From positions 1,313-45,641 of the forward strand of contig JAKCWW010001898.1 in assembly GCA_026260175.1 (NCBI GenBank): 44,329 nt of DNA, given 5' to 3'. Under the pieces are notes generated by a model. That model saw nothing but the letters and a program-made list of their open reading frames with translations, was not told where the DNA came from and searched no databases. Source of the DNA: Reticulitermes lucifugus (Eukaryota; Arthropoda; Insecta; Blattodea; Rhinotermitidae). The position numbers and the translations under genes are program-made. Shown piece by piece: positions 34,401 through 44,205 of this stretch (positions are counted from its first letter, which is position 1; every line of letters begins with the position of its first letter).

Positions 34401-35214
34401 GAATATGAGGTGTGAAAGAAATTCGCTCACAGTCGTGTTCACGACGGACTTTGGGATTTGTGAGTGTGGACCTTTGGATTATACTACAAAATACTTAGTG
34501 ATTTATTTGACAAGACTGCGTATTTTGTGGACAGTGTAAGAAGCCAAATACCTGCTCACAGTTATTTTTGTATACATTAACATTCTGACCTAAGACTCAA
34601 GCGCGCAATGTACACATATACTAGAAAATGTGACACAGGCAGCTATCACGCATGGTAGAAACTTGTTTAGCCAATAGGCAGACACGAACTGATCAGTATT
34701 CCAAATGCCTCCCCATATTTAGACGTTAAAGATGTGAGGTAGGTGGCAAATATAGAAGGGTTTTCAAGTGAAATTGCATCATTTATAATACTCCTAATGA
34801 CCTCCCACTCAAAAAATTACCAGTTGGTTCGTAGGTTACTTAAGGACACCCCATCACTTTAAAGGTTTCCTTTAAGCTCAAATGAGAGGAAGGAATTGAA
34901 GCCGTCGTGGACTATTTAAAACAATATCTGGTGACAGAATCCAGAACTATGTGTTTGTCACCTCTCGTGATTCTGTACGGCTACACCCAGCGTCCTTTCA
35001 AGTGGGTATCGCCAGTAAATTAACAGGAGTGTGAAATAAAGCCCCCAGGTACAGCAATACCTATTTAAAATCTACGTCCCTCCCCCACGCCCCTATACGT
35101 CCTTGTTTTTTTTTTGGTAATAAACCTCGAAATAGAATGTGCTTCGTGTTACCGAAAAAGTTAAATGTAATGATAATGAAAAAAGTTTTAACTATGAAAA
35201 ATATTCTACTGTCT
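34401..35214. other. Unannotated stretch
   Basis: A T-run lies at 35107-35116. Nothing else is recognised. Confidence 0.4.
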
Positions 35215-35400
35215 CCTTAGTTGTGAAGCTGTGTGGTGCGGTATGAATTTGTCAACGTTTCGAAGGAACCTGATGCCTTCCACTTCAGGCTACCCTTAAG
35301 GATGGAGGCGGCGGTTCCTCCGAAACTTTGGTAAATTTTTACTAGACTAAGCGGCCTAACCGACAAAAGACAAAATTCTGCTACGACCTCTCCACTGAAA
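35215..35400. repeat. Palindrome P3: two outward-facing hairpin/GAAAC half-sites 4 bp apart
   Basis: Left half (minus, 35289 to 35257): CCTGAAGTGGAAGGCATCAG then GTTCCTTCGAAACG. Right half (plus, 35294 to 35327): CCTTAAGGATGGAGGCGGCG then GTTCCTCCGAAACT. The halves are separated by CTAC. The stem next to GAAAC is GAAGG/CCTTC on the left and GGAGG/CCTCC on the right. Both sides then continue outward with GTTGACAAATTCATACCGCA (left) or TTTGGTAAATTTTTACTAGA (right), and similarity is weak but present. No protein is encoded. Confidence 0.8.
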
Positions 35401-35436
35401 TTTTCAAATTTCATAATTTTTTTCAGAGGTCGTAAC

Positions 35437-35700
35437 ATGGCTCAATAGGGTAGTGGCCAGGCACTGACCGTGGAGTGATGGGTTCGATCAAAGGCCTGTC
35501 CATGTGGGATTTGTGGCGGACAATGTGGCACTTCGGGTAGGTTTTTATAATGGTACTTCACTTCCCATCTGTCGGTATCATTCCACTAGGACTACATATT
35601 CATATTTCTTTCATGTACCACCGAAGCTATATAAACTTTACAACTGATAACGTGTCACTTCTTTCATCTGAACCTTTTTATAAGCAGAGGCGATGATGAT
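35437..35700 (+). mobile_element. tRNA-derived SINE, Family A, plus strand
   Basis: Head: TGGCTCAATAGGGTAGTGG (A-box region) and GGGTTCGATCA at 35480-35490 (B box). Body: GTCCATGTGGGATTTGTGGC, GGACAATGTGGCACTTCGGG, ACTTCCCATCTGTCGGTATC. The 3' part after about 35610 is hard to follow and the final CTGCGG block is missing. The head is the best preserved of the four copies. Confidence 0.75.
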
Positions 35701-36574
35701 AACTTTGGAAATCAACAATGTCGAGCATTCCCGTAAGCTATAATAATAGGTATTAAAACGTGTTCTTCAAAATATCTGAAAGAGTGCAGAGCCTTAGGAA
35801 GTCATACAATGCAGAAAGCTGGAGGAAATCAAACTAATTCGAACTGAAGCTTTCAAACTGTGTGATGTGGTATAGACCATTTATGCTTCCATAAGATGGG
35901 ATAGTAGAATTGGTTTAGGGTTGTTATTTGTAGATGAGTGGACAGAAGAGGCCTCCTGCCGACAAGAAGTATCGTCGTGACAACGCGGCGGGTTCCAGAC
36001 ACTGTTTTGTTTTCTTCCTGTCTCTATCTGTACGGGCAGGAAGAAATGTGGACGTACTGCTGACTGCACATAGGCAACACGCAAGTGTAATCCACACACA
36101 CAAACTGTGAAGCCATAATTTAAAGTATAAAATCTCCTGAAGGCAACTACAAGCAATGAAATTACGGAAAAATAATTATATTTTAAAAGATTACCACAGA
36201 ATAATGTGCTTATTGCTTATTAAAATAATTTGTTCATTTCAGTTTAGAGAGGAGGATATATTATACTATCTGATAATGAGTTATTGACGACATAGGATAA
36301 TGGCACATTTAAAGTAAGGCGTTGAAATTTGTACCTGTTATTTTCAGCGCGTTCCAGTGCTGCACTGTACGAGGCAAGGTTACGTATTTAGCGTAAAAAC
36401 CATCATGGAGCAAGTTCGACTATTTAAGATACCTTCACTTATGGAAACCGAATGTTAATTACCGTGTCCACAAGCGCCTGCCACTAAGCCATTTACATAT
36501 AGCTCACAACCTGGTCTTATTTCATTGTTATATTATTATTTCCACGTAGGTTTCACAATTTATTTCATTCTTTC
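35701..36574. other. Unannotated stretch
   Basis: Nothing recognised. Confidence 0.4.
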
Positions 36575-36690
36575 AGGTTTTCCGACTGCAGTTTTACATG
36601 TATCTCCTATCTGTCACAAGCACTCTACATGTCCCGCCCTTCTAATCCTCCTCAATTTTGTCATCCTAATAACATCCGACGACACTTGAC
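36575..36690 (-). pseudogene. LINE tail relic, minus strand, copy L10
   Basis: On the minus strand it reads KLRRIRRAGHVECL, then after a stop, then AVGKP. This matches S-R-R-x-R-W-A-G-H-V-A-R-M and V-L-V-G-K-P in order. Short and interrupted. Confidence 0.55.
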
Positions 36691-36794
36691 AAAATGTGAT
36701 TTTCGACCTACTGCTGTTACTTCCGCCTTCTTAGGTTCAAATGATTGTCCTTAGCATCCCGATCTTTAATATCCTCAGTCTATTCAATGGATAG

Positions 36795-37065
36795 CACAAA
36801 AATTATTTATTTATTAAATTATAACAAGAACCGTAAATCTTTTGATTCTAAATCGTAGATCCTCATCAGGGGTTGCACTATTACACTACATAATAAAATA
36901 CAATTATAGGCGTACCTATGTGACTAATAATTGTAACATGCTTTAAATTCTTAAGGTGTCAATATATGATGGTAATTAAACGATAATGACGATTATGATG
37001 ATTTGGTATTTGGAATCGAAACATTTATGTTTGTTGTTATAATTTAATAAATGAAGAATTGTACC
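36795..37065. repeat. Palindrome P4: AT-rich inverted arms with outward half-sites
   Basis: Left arm, minus strand (36869 to about 36800): CTGATGAGGATCTACGATTT, AGAATCAAAAGATTTACGG, TTGTTATAATTTAATAAATA. Right arm, plus strand (36994 to about 37052): TATGATGATTTGGTATTTGG, AATCGAAACATTTATG, TTGTTATAATTTAATAAATG. The arms share their full length, and the centre is about 125 bases. The left has an exact CTGATGA and a stem before a decayed AAAAG. The right has GATT..AATC directly before GAAAC. Confidence 0.8.
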
Positions 37066-37496
37066 ATTTGATGGTGTTTCAATTATACCCCGTTGAACTA
37101 TATGGGCACAGGCAAAATTAATTCAGTGAACATTCTCAGTCTGTGTTTTATTCCCGAAGTGAGAGTTGTCTTTTACAGTCATGAGAAAATAAGCTATAGA
37201 CTTCAATATTTGCATTTTTGTGTAGGAGACAGAGAGATAAAAATTCTCAACCGAAGAGTAGAAAATATTTCACAAACTTAATCTCGTAATTTCTTTGTGA
37301 ATGCAATTCTGATGTGTTACAACGAATCCAAAAACTTCTAAATTCGTCACCAGTTATGGTGGATTTAATAGCTGTGTAAATACTAGGCATTCTTTATGAA
37401 TTCCAGTGACAAGACATGTATGTCTGCACGTAGCTCATTTTTCTCTACGTCTATTTCCGGAAATTTCCTTACCAAAGTTAATAACATTTGGTGTTT
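37066..37496. other. Unannotated stretch
   Basis: Nothing recognised. Confidence 0.4.
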
Positions 37497-37890
37497 CTCT
37501 TTGCAGTACAGAGGAAGATGTCTGGGTCTAAGAGGCAGGAGGTAAGAGAAGGCTCGAGAAAATTGCAGAATGAGGGACTTTATAACTTGTATGCCTCGCA
37601 ATGTATTACTAGGGTAATTATATCAAGGAGGCTGAAATGGACGGGGCATGTGACACATATGGGGGAGAAGATAAAGGCGTCCAGATTCTTGTTGGGGAAA
37701 CCTGAAGGGAAGGGAAGGCTTGGAAGACTTAAGCGTATAAGGGATGATAACATTAATATTGGTCTTAAAGAAATAGAATGGAGGGCGTGGGCTGGATTAA
37801 TGTGGCTCAGGACAGGGACAAGCGGCTGGCTGTGAACAAGGTAGTAAACCTTCGGGTTCCATAAAGTTCGTCGAATTTCTTGAATAGATG
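37497..37890 (+). pseudogene. LINE tail relic, copy L7 (longest readable frame of the family)
   Basis: The frame at 37488-37835 contains KMSGSKRQEV, then KLQNEGLYNLYASQCITRV, ISRRLKWTGHVTHMGE, FLLGKPEGKGRLGRLKR, IRDDNINIGLKEIEW. These are the K-R-x-E-V, K-L-H-N-E-E-L-x-x-L-Y, S-R-R-x-R-W-A-G-H-V-x-x-M-G-E, V-G-K-P-E-G-K and D-N-I-x-x-x-L-K-E-I-x-W landmarks of the non-LTR polyprotein C-terminus. A shift then moves on to WINVAQDRDKRLAVNKVV-type coding (about 37790-37845). The RT core and endonuclease are absent. It is the least decayed relic of this family here, but still frameshifted and truncated. Confidence 0.8.
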
Positions 37891-38574
37891 AGGAAATATT
37901 AGCTTCTCAACAAGAATTGTGCATCGTGAAGTTTTTCCCCCTTCATGTAACTAACAATTTGCAAAGATAGAGCTTTAATTCACTCTTAAATTTAGGCATT
38001 ATTTCCCGATGAAATTTGTAAATGCACAGACATTTCACATAACGAAACCTCGTTCGTAGCAGGTTGAAAATGAAGCAGACTTATATCCAGGTATTGACCT
38101 CTCGAGGTCGATAAATGGAATGATGAGGAAACTTGGAACTTGTTTAGCACATGAACACTTACATGCCTGGTGGATTTAAATGGGCGACAGGGAAAGAAGT
38201 GCCTGACAGGAAGCCGTCAGTGTCATCCGACTCGTGATCAACTACGCGAATAGCTACTTTGGCGTGTAATGTTTCCCGTGACAAGAACACAAACGGATTT
38301 TGAAATAATAAATGTAATAACTTATCATTAATATTCTGGCAGCGGAAGGCGTGGGCTGTCCACAGCCGGCCCAGCATTGCTGGCAGCGTTCCATTCTTTC
38401 CTTCCTTCCTTCTTTTTGTCCTTCCTTCGTTCTGTCTTTCCTTCCTCTCATTCCACATAAAATCACGGACACGTTAAATTTGCTGAACGTTTGTTACCAG
38501 TCAGTTCAGACTACTTTGTCGACTCGCATACAGGCCAAAGGAATCAAAATTAGAATGTGATGAACTACACAGTT
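37891..38574. other. Unannotated, with a pyrimidine tract
   Basis: A strand-asymmetric CTT/CCTT-rich tract lies at 38392-38455. The Lys/Glu/Arg-rich minus-strand frames across it are artefacts of this tract. Confidence 0.6.
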
Positions 38575-39070
38575 ACCTGTTTGTGTGAATGTAAAACTTG
38601 ACATTTCACTCCATCAGAAGACAGTAAATTGAGGGCCTTTCAGAACATGGCAATTAGAAGAATACTGAGACTTAAGGAAAAGAATTAACAGGAGACTGCA
38701 TAAAACCACGTGTTAAGGAGTTTCATGATCTGTACTCTCCGTCATGTTATTAACGTGATCAAAGGCAGGACGGTGAGTTTTAAAGGCATGTAGCACGCAT
38801 GGGAGCTGTGAAACATGATAGGGAATTTTAGTCGGAAATCATGAAGGGACGAGATAATTTGGGAACTTAAGCGTAGGTAGGAAAATAATATTAAAATGGA
38901 GCTTATTTAAATAGTTTCTGGCAGTATGTACTGCTTTCTTATTCCCGACGATATGGTTTTTATATTGGGCTCTTGTGAACGTAGTAATAAAGCTTCGAGT
39001 TTCATTAATGGTGGGAAATTTCATGACAAGATGAGTAGCTATTGAATGCTGAAGGAGTCTGCTCCACGAA
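38575..39070 (+). pseudogene. LINE tail relic, copy L8
   Basis: GTAAAACTTGACATTTCACT (38590 on) and GGGCCTTTCAGAACATGGCA give V-K-L-D-I-S and A-F-Q-N-M, the start of the tail seen also at 6921 and 6963. ACATGTTAAGG-like, TAGCACGCATGGGAGC (38790s), AATAATATTAAAATGGAGC (38883 on) and CTTCGAGTTTCATTAATGG follow. The order is right but the frame is broken many times. Confidence 0.65.
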
Positions 39071-39339
39071 GCTTCATATCTCCGTCCCTCACTTTCTCTT
39101 TAATCCTTTTTCCTGAAGTCACAGCGTTACCTGCTTTATATAAAACGTGTTAGTGAACACACCCTAATCTCACTGTGTCTCAAATTAAAAGCCCTGGACT
39201 ATTAAGGACAATAGTAGGAGTTTGTAATGTGGTGTGCTGTCAGTGGGCGAATTTGCAGCAAAGCGAGTCAAGTCCCTTCCTTATCGCTAGTTACAATGAC
39301 AGTCAAAATGTTTGGACAGACACAATTTTGAATTATTTC
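39071..39339. other. Spacer between LINE relics
   Basis: Nothing recognised. Confidence 0.4.
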
Positions 39340-39836
39340 GGATTGTGACTGGTGAATGAATAAGCTTAGACTGTGCGAGAAGTGTGTGGTGAGGAATAAA
39401 TTTGGTCCCAAGACGCACAAGGTAAAAAGGGACTAGAGGAAACTGCACAGTGAAGAGTTTCATGATTTCTGCAACTCACCAAATAATATTCGGGAGATTA
39501 AATCAAGAACAATGAGATCGGCAGGTCATGTGGCACGTATGGGGGACAGAAGAGACACATACAGGGCTTGGTAGGGAATCCTGAAGGAAACAGATCACTT
39601 GAAATACCTAGCCGTAAATGGGAGGATAATATTAAAATCAACCTTAAGGAAATCGGTTGGAAGCGCGTGGACTGGATTGATCTGGCTCATGACAGGAACA
39701 AGTGGCAAGCTCATTTGAAAGCAGTAATGAAACGTAGGGATTCCATAGAATGCGTAAAGTTTCTTGAATAACTGAGACAATATTATCTTGTCAAGAAGGA
39801 CTCTGCTCCGTGCAGTTAGTTAGTTAGTTAGTGACA
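39340..39836 (+). pseudogene. LINE tail relic, copy L9, with (TTAG)n 3' terminus
   Basis: Bases 39568-39771 read VGNPEGNRSLEIPSRKWEDN, IKINLKEIGWKRVDWIDLAH and DRNKWQAHLKAVMKRR. These are the G-K-P-E-G-K-R-x-L-x-x-P-x-R-x-W-E-D-N-I, L-K-E-I-G-W and [11 protein letters not shown] motifs in one frame. The upstream RSAGHVARMGDRRD block is in another frame. The polyprotein stops at 39768-39770 and the element ends, after a short 3'UTR, in GTTAGTTAGTTAGTTAG (39816-39833). The short tandem tail is the kind of 3' terminus used by some non-LTR families in place of poly(A). The copy is 5'-truncated. Confidence 0.8.
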
Positions 39837-41849
39837 AGGTAAGCAGTGTGTACGGTTTTAGGAAACGCGTGTGGTGAGCTTCCATACTTTTCCACTTAAA
39901 ATATAAACAAACTTCAAATTACTCGTATATCGTTACAGTCATTTTAAAGGAACTTACTCCACATGTAGAGATGTGATACAGGAATATGAGATAAATGGGG
40001 TTTTAACGTGAACTTATCGCCTTGTGTTATATTATACTTTCACGATACTGTAGCGATAAACATAATATATAGACCCCCACAGAGCCTGTAGGGGGCGATA
40101 CAAAAAGAATGTGCGATAAGGAAGAGACATTCCTCCCTACAGGCGCAGGAAGTTTAATCTGACTTAATATTTCTCATTTGTTTACCTTACAAAAAGATAT
40201 GTTTCTCTGTATCCATTTTGTTTCTGATGCTCTTTTTAATGTGGGTTTACACCAGTATTTTTGAGCTCGAAAGGATTTAGTAAAAACTGTTTTGAAAGCT
40301 GCGTAACATACTTAAGATAAAAGAAACAGGCAAGAAAATCACGGATATTAGATGTTCTTTTATCTACATATAAACAATCTTAGGAATAAGTCATGTCTCT
40401 ACATGTAAGGCCTATTATTAATTTCTGGATGATTTGTCGGATTCGGTTGAAATCTTTTACAAGGGTGAATTCTTGCTATCCATAGAGGCCAATATAAAAT
40501 ATGAGTCTGAACTAGACAAGTGAAATTCTGAGACTGTCTCCAGTTCCAAAACGACATCAGACATGCTTTTTTACGGCACTTTAATTTTCTGTGAAGAATG
40601 TTTCATATTCTTTGGGCCAACACTTTTTAATAGGTGAGCCAATTTGGAAAAAAATGAAGAAATTTGCTCACAGAATAATGCACACTTCAGTACTTTAGAA
40701 ATAGCAAGCAATGGAAGGACAATTGTTAAACTGCATGTGGAGACAGTGCTTTCAGAAATTTCTGACGCCTCAACTACAATATACCTGTAATTTATAATAT
40801 CACTGAGGCGGTATTACGTACAATCCAGACCTAGGCTTTATCAACATGACATACTTGTAAATATCATAAGTTCAGAAGAGCGGTAATCAACACAACCGCC
40901 AGACAAACCTTTCGTTGCCATGGCAACTGCTAATGGGGTGACAGTTATCAGTACGTTTACATCTTTATAAATACATTACACACAAATGTCTAATTTATTC
41001 TTAGGTAATAATATTGTCAAAGCGGCCTTGAATTGACTGCAGTACCTCCCAATAAAAGGCCTCACATCTTTATATAATGTTTAACTTCCTTGGAAACATT
41101 TTCATCATAAATACGAAATACCAACATGGAATTCACGATAATTATGCATTACTTTCTGACTTTATGATCACCATCCCTGTATCTTTATGAACGTTTTAGG
41201 AAGACTGGAAGATAAAAGGTCCGAGCTTGTTTACCTTACGTAATATTATCATATATTAACTCCTTGGACAAAGTGCAAGGATGTAATGCATAAAAGGGAG
41301 ATCATGTCCTTCCGACTCTCCTCATGTTTCTTCGACGAAACTGTGGAAAGTATTTGACAAAATGTATGTAGAGGCTATACTACACGTTGTACAAATAATT
41401 CTGTTGTGGTTCGTATCTGTCTAATATATTACATATTATAATGAAGCTGTCATTAAAACATTGATATTCGTGGAAACAGCTCGTCTTAAAATTATAGACC
41501 AATGGCACAGATAAGGCCCCCGCAGACCCCGTAGCGTGGGGGGCCGTGTTTTATAGGGGCTCCCAAACGTGCAGAACACAAAATTCCTTGTGGGTTCTTT
41601 CAGACTGAATACCGTATTTCTGAAGAAAGACATTATTCTCATAGATTTGGAAGTAAATTTGCTAATAATTATAAGGGGGCCTCCAATTATCGAGTCGCTT
41701 GGGGGGGGGGGGCTCCAACCGATTATCCACGTCACTGGTATAGACAGTACATGAACTGTAAATCAAATTAGACCCATACAATTTACTTGAAAGATTTGTT
41801 CTGTGCCGTTTATGTTTAACAAAATAAAACGATGCAGCAGGAGAATGTG
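39837..41849. other. Unannotated stretch with scattered short motifs
   Basis: Holds a hairpin at 40074-40095 (CCCCCACAG / CTGTAGGGGG, loop AGC), the X-box-like palindrome at 40914, a CG-rich block at 41515-41545 with reversed C and G runs, and a G12 run at 41701-41712. A 99-codon minus frame (41436-41735) has a repeat-like sequence that I cannot assign. Confidence 0.5.
40914..40927. promoter_or_regulatory. Perfect X-box-like (RFX site) palindrome
   Basis: GTTGCCATGGCAAC is a perfect 14-base palindrome and fits the X-box, the binding site of RFX-family factors (GTNRCC, 0-3 bases, RGYAAC), known from promoters of ciliary genes. About 40 bases on is TTTATAAATA (about 40965), a possible TATA element. 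No adjacent coding exon is recognised, so function is unproven. Confidence 0.4.
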
Positions 41850-42420
41850 GAATATTTCAGCTTCGGGTAGCAGAATAACAAATGATGTAAGATGTGCACG
41901 TCAAATTAAATCCAGGATTGACATGTAAAAAAGCAGCATTCAAAAAGAAGAAGGTTCTTTTCACCAGCAAATTGGGCTTGAAGTTAAGAAAGAAACTAGT
42001 AAATTGCTACATTTGGAGCATAGCTTTGTATGGTGATGAAAAGCGGACACTTCGGAAGTAGATCAGAAATACCTTTAAAATTTGGTGCTGGAGGACATCA
42101 GTTAGACCGATCGTGCGGGAAAGGAAGAAGGAGGAGAGGAATATCCTATGAACAATAAAAAGAAGGAAGGCTAACTGGATTGGTCACATCTTGCGTAGAA
42201 ACTGCCTTCTAAAACACGTTATCGAAGGAAAGATAAAGGGAAGGATAGAAGTGACGGGAAGACGAGGAAGAAGATGTAAGCAGCCACTGGATGACCTTAA
42301 GGAAAAAGAGGATACTGGAAATTGAAACAGGAACTACTATATCACACTCTGTGAGAAACTCGCTTTGGAAGAGGCTATGGACCTGTCGTAAGACAGACAA
42401 CAGGGTTATAATGCGTGAAT
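41850..42420 (+). pseudogene. Second LINE family: non-LTR RT C-terminal relic
   Basis: Read with frame changes: LGSRITNDVRCARQIKSRID, LFTSKLGLKLRKKLVNCYIW, SIALYGDEK (41865-42040), then TDRSCGKGRRRRGIS-type, RRKANWIGHILRRNCLLKHV, IEGKIKGR (42150-42240) and GRRGRRCKQPLDDL. The order L-G-S..I-K-S-R-I..K-L-x-L-x-x-R-K-K-L-x-K-C-Y-I-W-S-x-x-L-Y-G..W-I-G-H-I-L-R-x-N-x-L matches the thumb and C-terminal region of a CR1/jockey-like non-LTR polyprotein different from the L1-L11 family. Several frameshifts and stops; only the 3' part of the gene is present. Confidence 0.75.
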
Positions 42421-43544
42421 GATGATAGTTAATATTAAGATGACATTTCAATATAAAAACGAAACATCTGTAATATTTCTTGGTAATTCGTAATTAAAAG
42501 TCATTCGTAAAGACGATTCAGTAATCGAAACAAAAGGTGAATATTCGAGTCTTCTGAAATATTCCGCTTTGTAATTGGGTAGGCATTTCTCGGTGTTTCG
42601 ACGGATCGTAGTGCCTGAATCTGCAGGTCCAAGCAGTCCACGGAGAGATACGTTAGGTGAATATTTTTGTGCAATAAACATCTTATTTTGTGTGTCTTAT
42701 ATAGTGTCTTTTAACCGTTATTAGCAAATACAGTAGTTTGTTCTTCGGTTCCTTTGTTCACTACAGGACATGTACAGATCAGCTTCGCAGTGGGGCCAGT
42801 AGGGCCTGCTTCACGTTACGTTACTGCTACTGTAAATAAAACGTTGCGAAGTTGGGTGAGCGACGAGAATAAAAAGTATGCTTTAATGTGCGAATTGCGG
42901 TTTGCTTAGTAAGAATATTTTCACGGTTTTATTTGTCGGCATTATTGTCAGTGTCAAGTACCAAACCCACTGTCGACCACATGGAATTTTAAATACTCTA
43001 TACCAGTGGTTCTTATCCTGGCATGCGAGGTTCCCGTCTGGGAGAGCAAGGCATAACAAATTTCTCTTAATTTTACTGTGAAATTAAAGCAAATATTTGT
43101 CTCATTTATAGTTATGCCATATATTCGGTTTTAAAAACTGACCTACCTTAATGATTTCTGAAACGTATTTGATAATATTTTGAGAAACAACGGCGAGCGA
43201 GTTACTCTAAACTTAGTACTCATTGTTCTTAACCCACCGTGGTGGTTAGTGTTTTCGAAATCAAAAAATGGGGTCACCATTTCTTGGTTGGCTGATTCAT
43301 AGCCTGAAAATTGAAAAGTTTTCGAAATGCATGTATGCATCGCTGTAGCCTTTACCCATGTCATTCCATTGCTGCTACACCTGACCAACCAAATAATAAG
43401 TATCATGAAACAGGAGCCTCCTACAAAATATAACACTCGATAAGTTTATCAAGAAAACCCACTTTTTATGCAACCCGAAGTAAAATCATCTTCACAAGTG
43501 TCCGCCACTAGACCTTGTACTGAGGCATATGACATTGGTTCGCA
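42421..43544. other. Unannotated stretch
   Basis: CCACCGTGGTGG (about 43234-43245) is a short perfect palindrome of no clear meaning. Nothing else is recognised. Confidence 0.4.
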
Positions 43545-43660
43545 TCCTCACACGCTACTTCTTTAACATTAATTTTAATATTAGCTCATCTGTGCCTAGG
43601 TCTCTCAAACAGTTTCTTTGCTTCAGGTTTTCCCCCCTAAAATTTGTATGTATTCTTGTG
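43545..43660 (-). pseudogene. LINE tail relic, minus strand, copy L11
   Basis: On the minus strand it reads GGAAAACCTGAAGCAAAGAA, then GAGAGACCTAGGCACAGATG, then TAATATTAAAATTAATGTTA, then AAGAAG. These correspond to G-K-P-E-A-K-K, E-R-P-R-H-R, N-I-K-I-N-V-K-E of the family. Only this part is preserved. Confidence 0.6.
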
Positions 43661-44205
43661 AGGGCGAATAATAAGTGGTTCATTTCACAATACACAGAGT
43701 TCCGACATTCTTTGCGGGCACACTGCTTTTGATAAATTAATTTTTGCAATTTAAGTTGCGTGTTACATTTCCAGATTACGTAAGGTCGAATAAAAGAGAA
43801 AGGTATCAATGAACTTGAGAAGGCTTATTTAAGGATGTGCCAGATGATTATGCCGTATGAAATACTCTCTCGTTCGCCTGCAGTATGAGTGTCTCTTGGT
43901 CGGTCAGGTGACTGATCACGCACACAGAACCTTGGTATCATTTATTGCTGACTGAAATGCACTGTTGACAAAGCTAATGGACATTCGAAATACCGCACTG
44001 CATAGACTTATCGTATTAATTTCTTCCATAACTTAATGACAATGTGATAACAGAACCCGATGGTTCAACACCGTTTACAGCAAAGTCATTAACTCGACAC
44101 GATCTTGAGTTTCATCCACATCCTATTTCTTTAGGCCAGTTTCCTAAGTTTCATCGTGATAACTGAATAACACTCAGTTTCTTTCAAATAATTTCCATTA
44201 GTAAG
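43661..44205. other. Unannotated stretch
   Basis: Nothing recognised. Confidence 0.4.

Noticed and set aside
38159..38560. Lys/Arg/Glu-rich minus frames and Ser/Phe-rich plus frame
   Set aside because: They are produced by the pyrimidine tract at 38392-38455.
41436..41735. 99-codon minus-strand frame
   Set aside because: It crosses a G12 run and GC-rich inverted blocks; it feels repeat-derived, but I cannot name the family or support a gene.
42506..42530. Another GATT..AATC-GAAAC hairpin (single)
   Set aside because: It has the stem next to GAAAC but no CTGATGA block and no inverted partner, so it is probably chance.
43234..43245. CCACCGTGGTGG palindrome as a regulatory site
   Set aside because: A single short palindrome with no known matching factor and no neighbouring gene.
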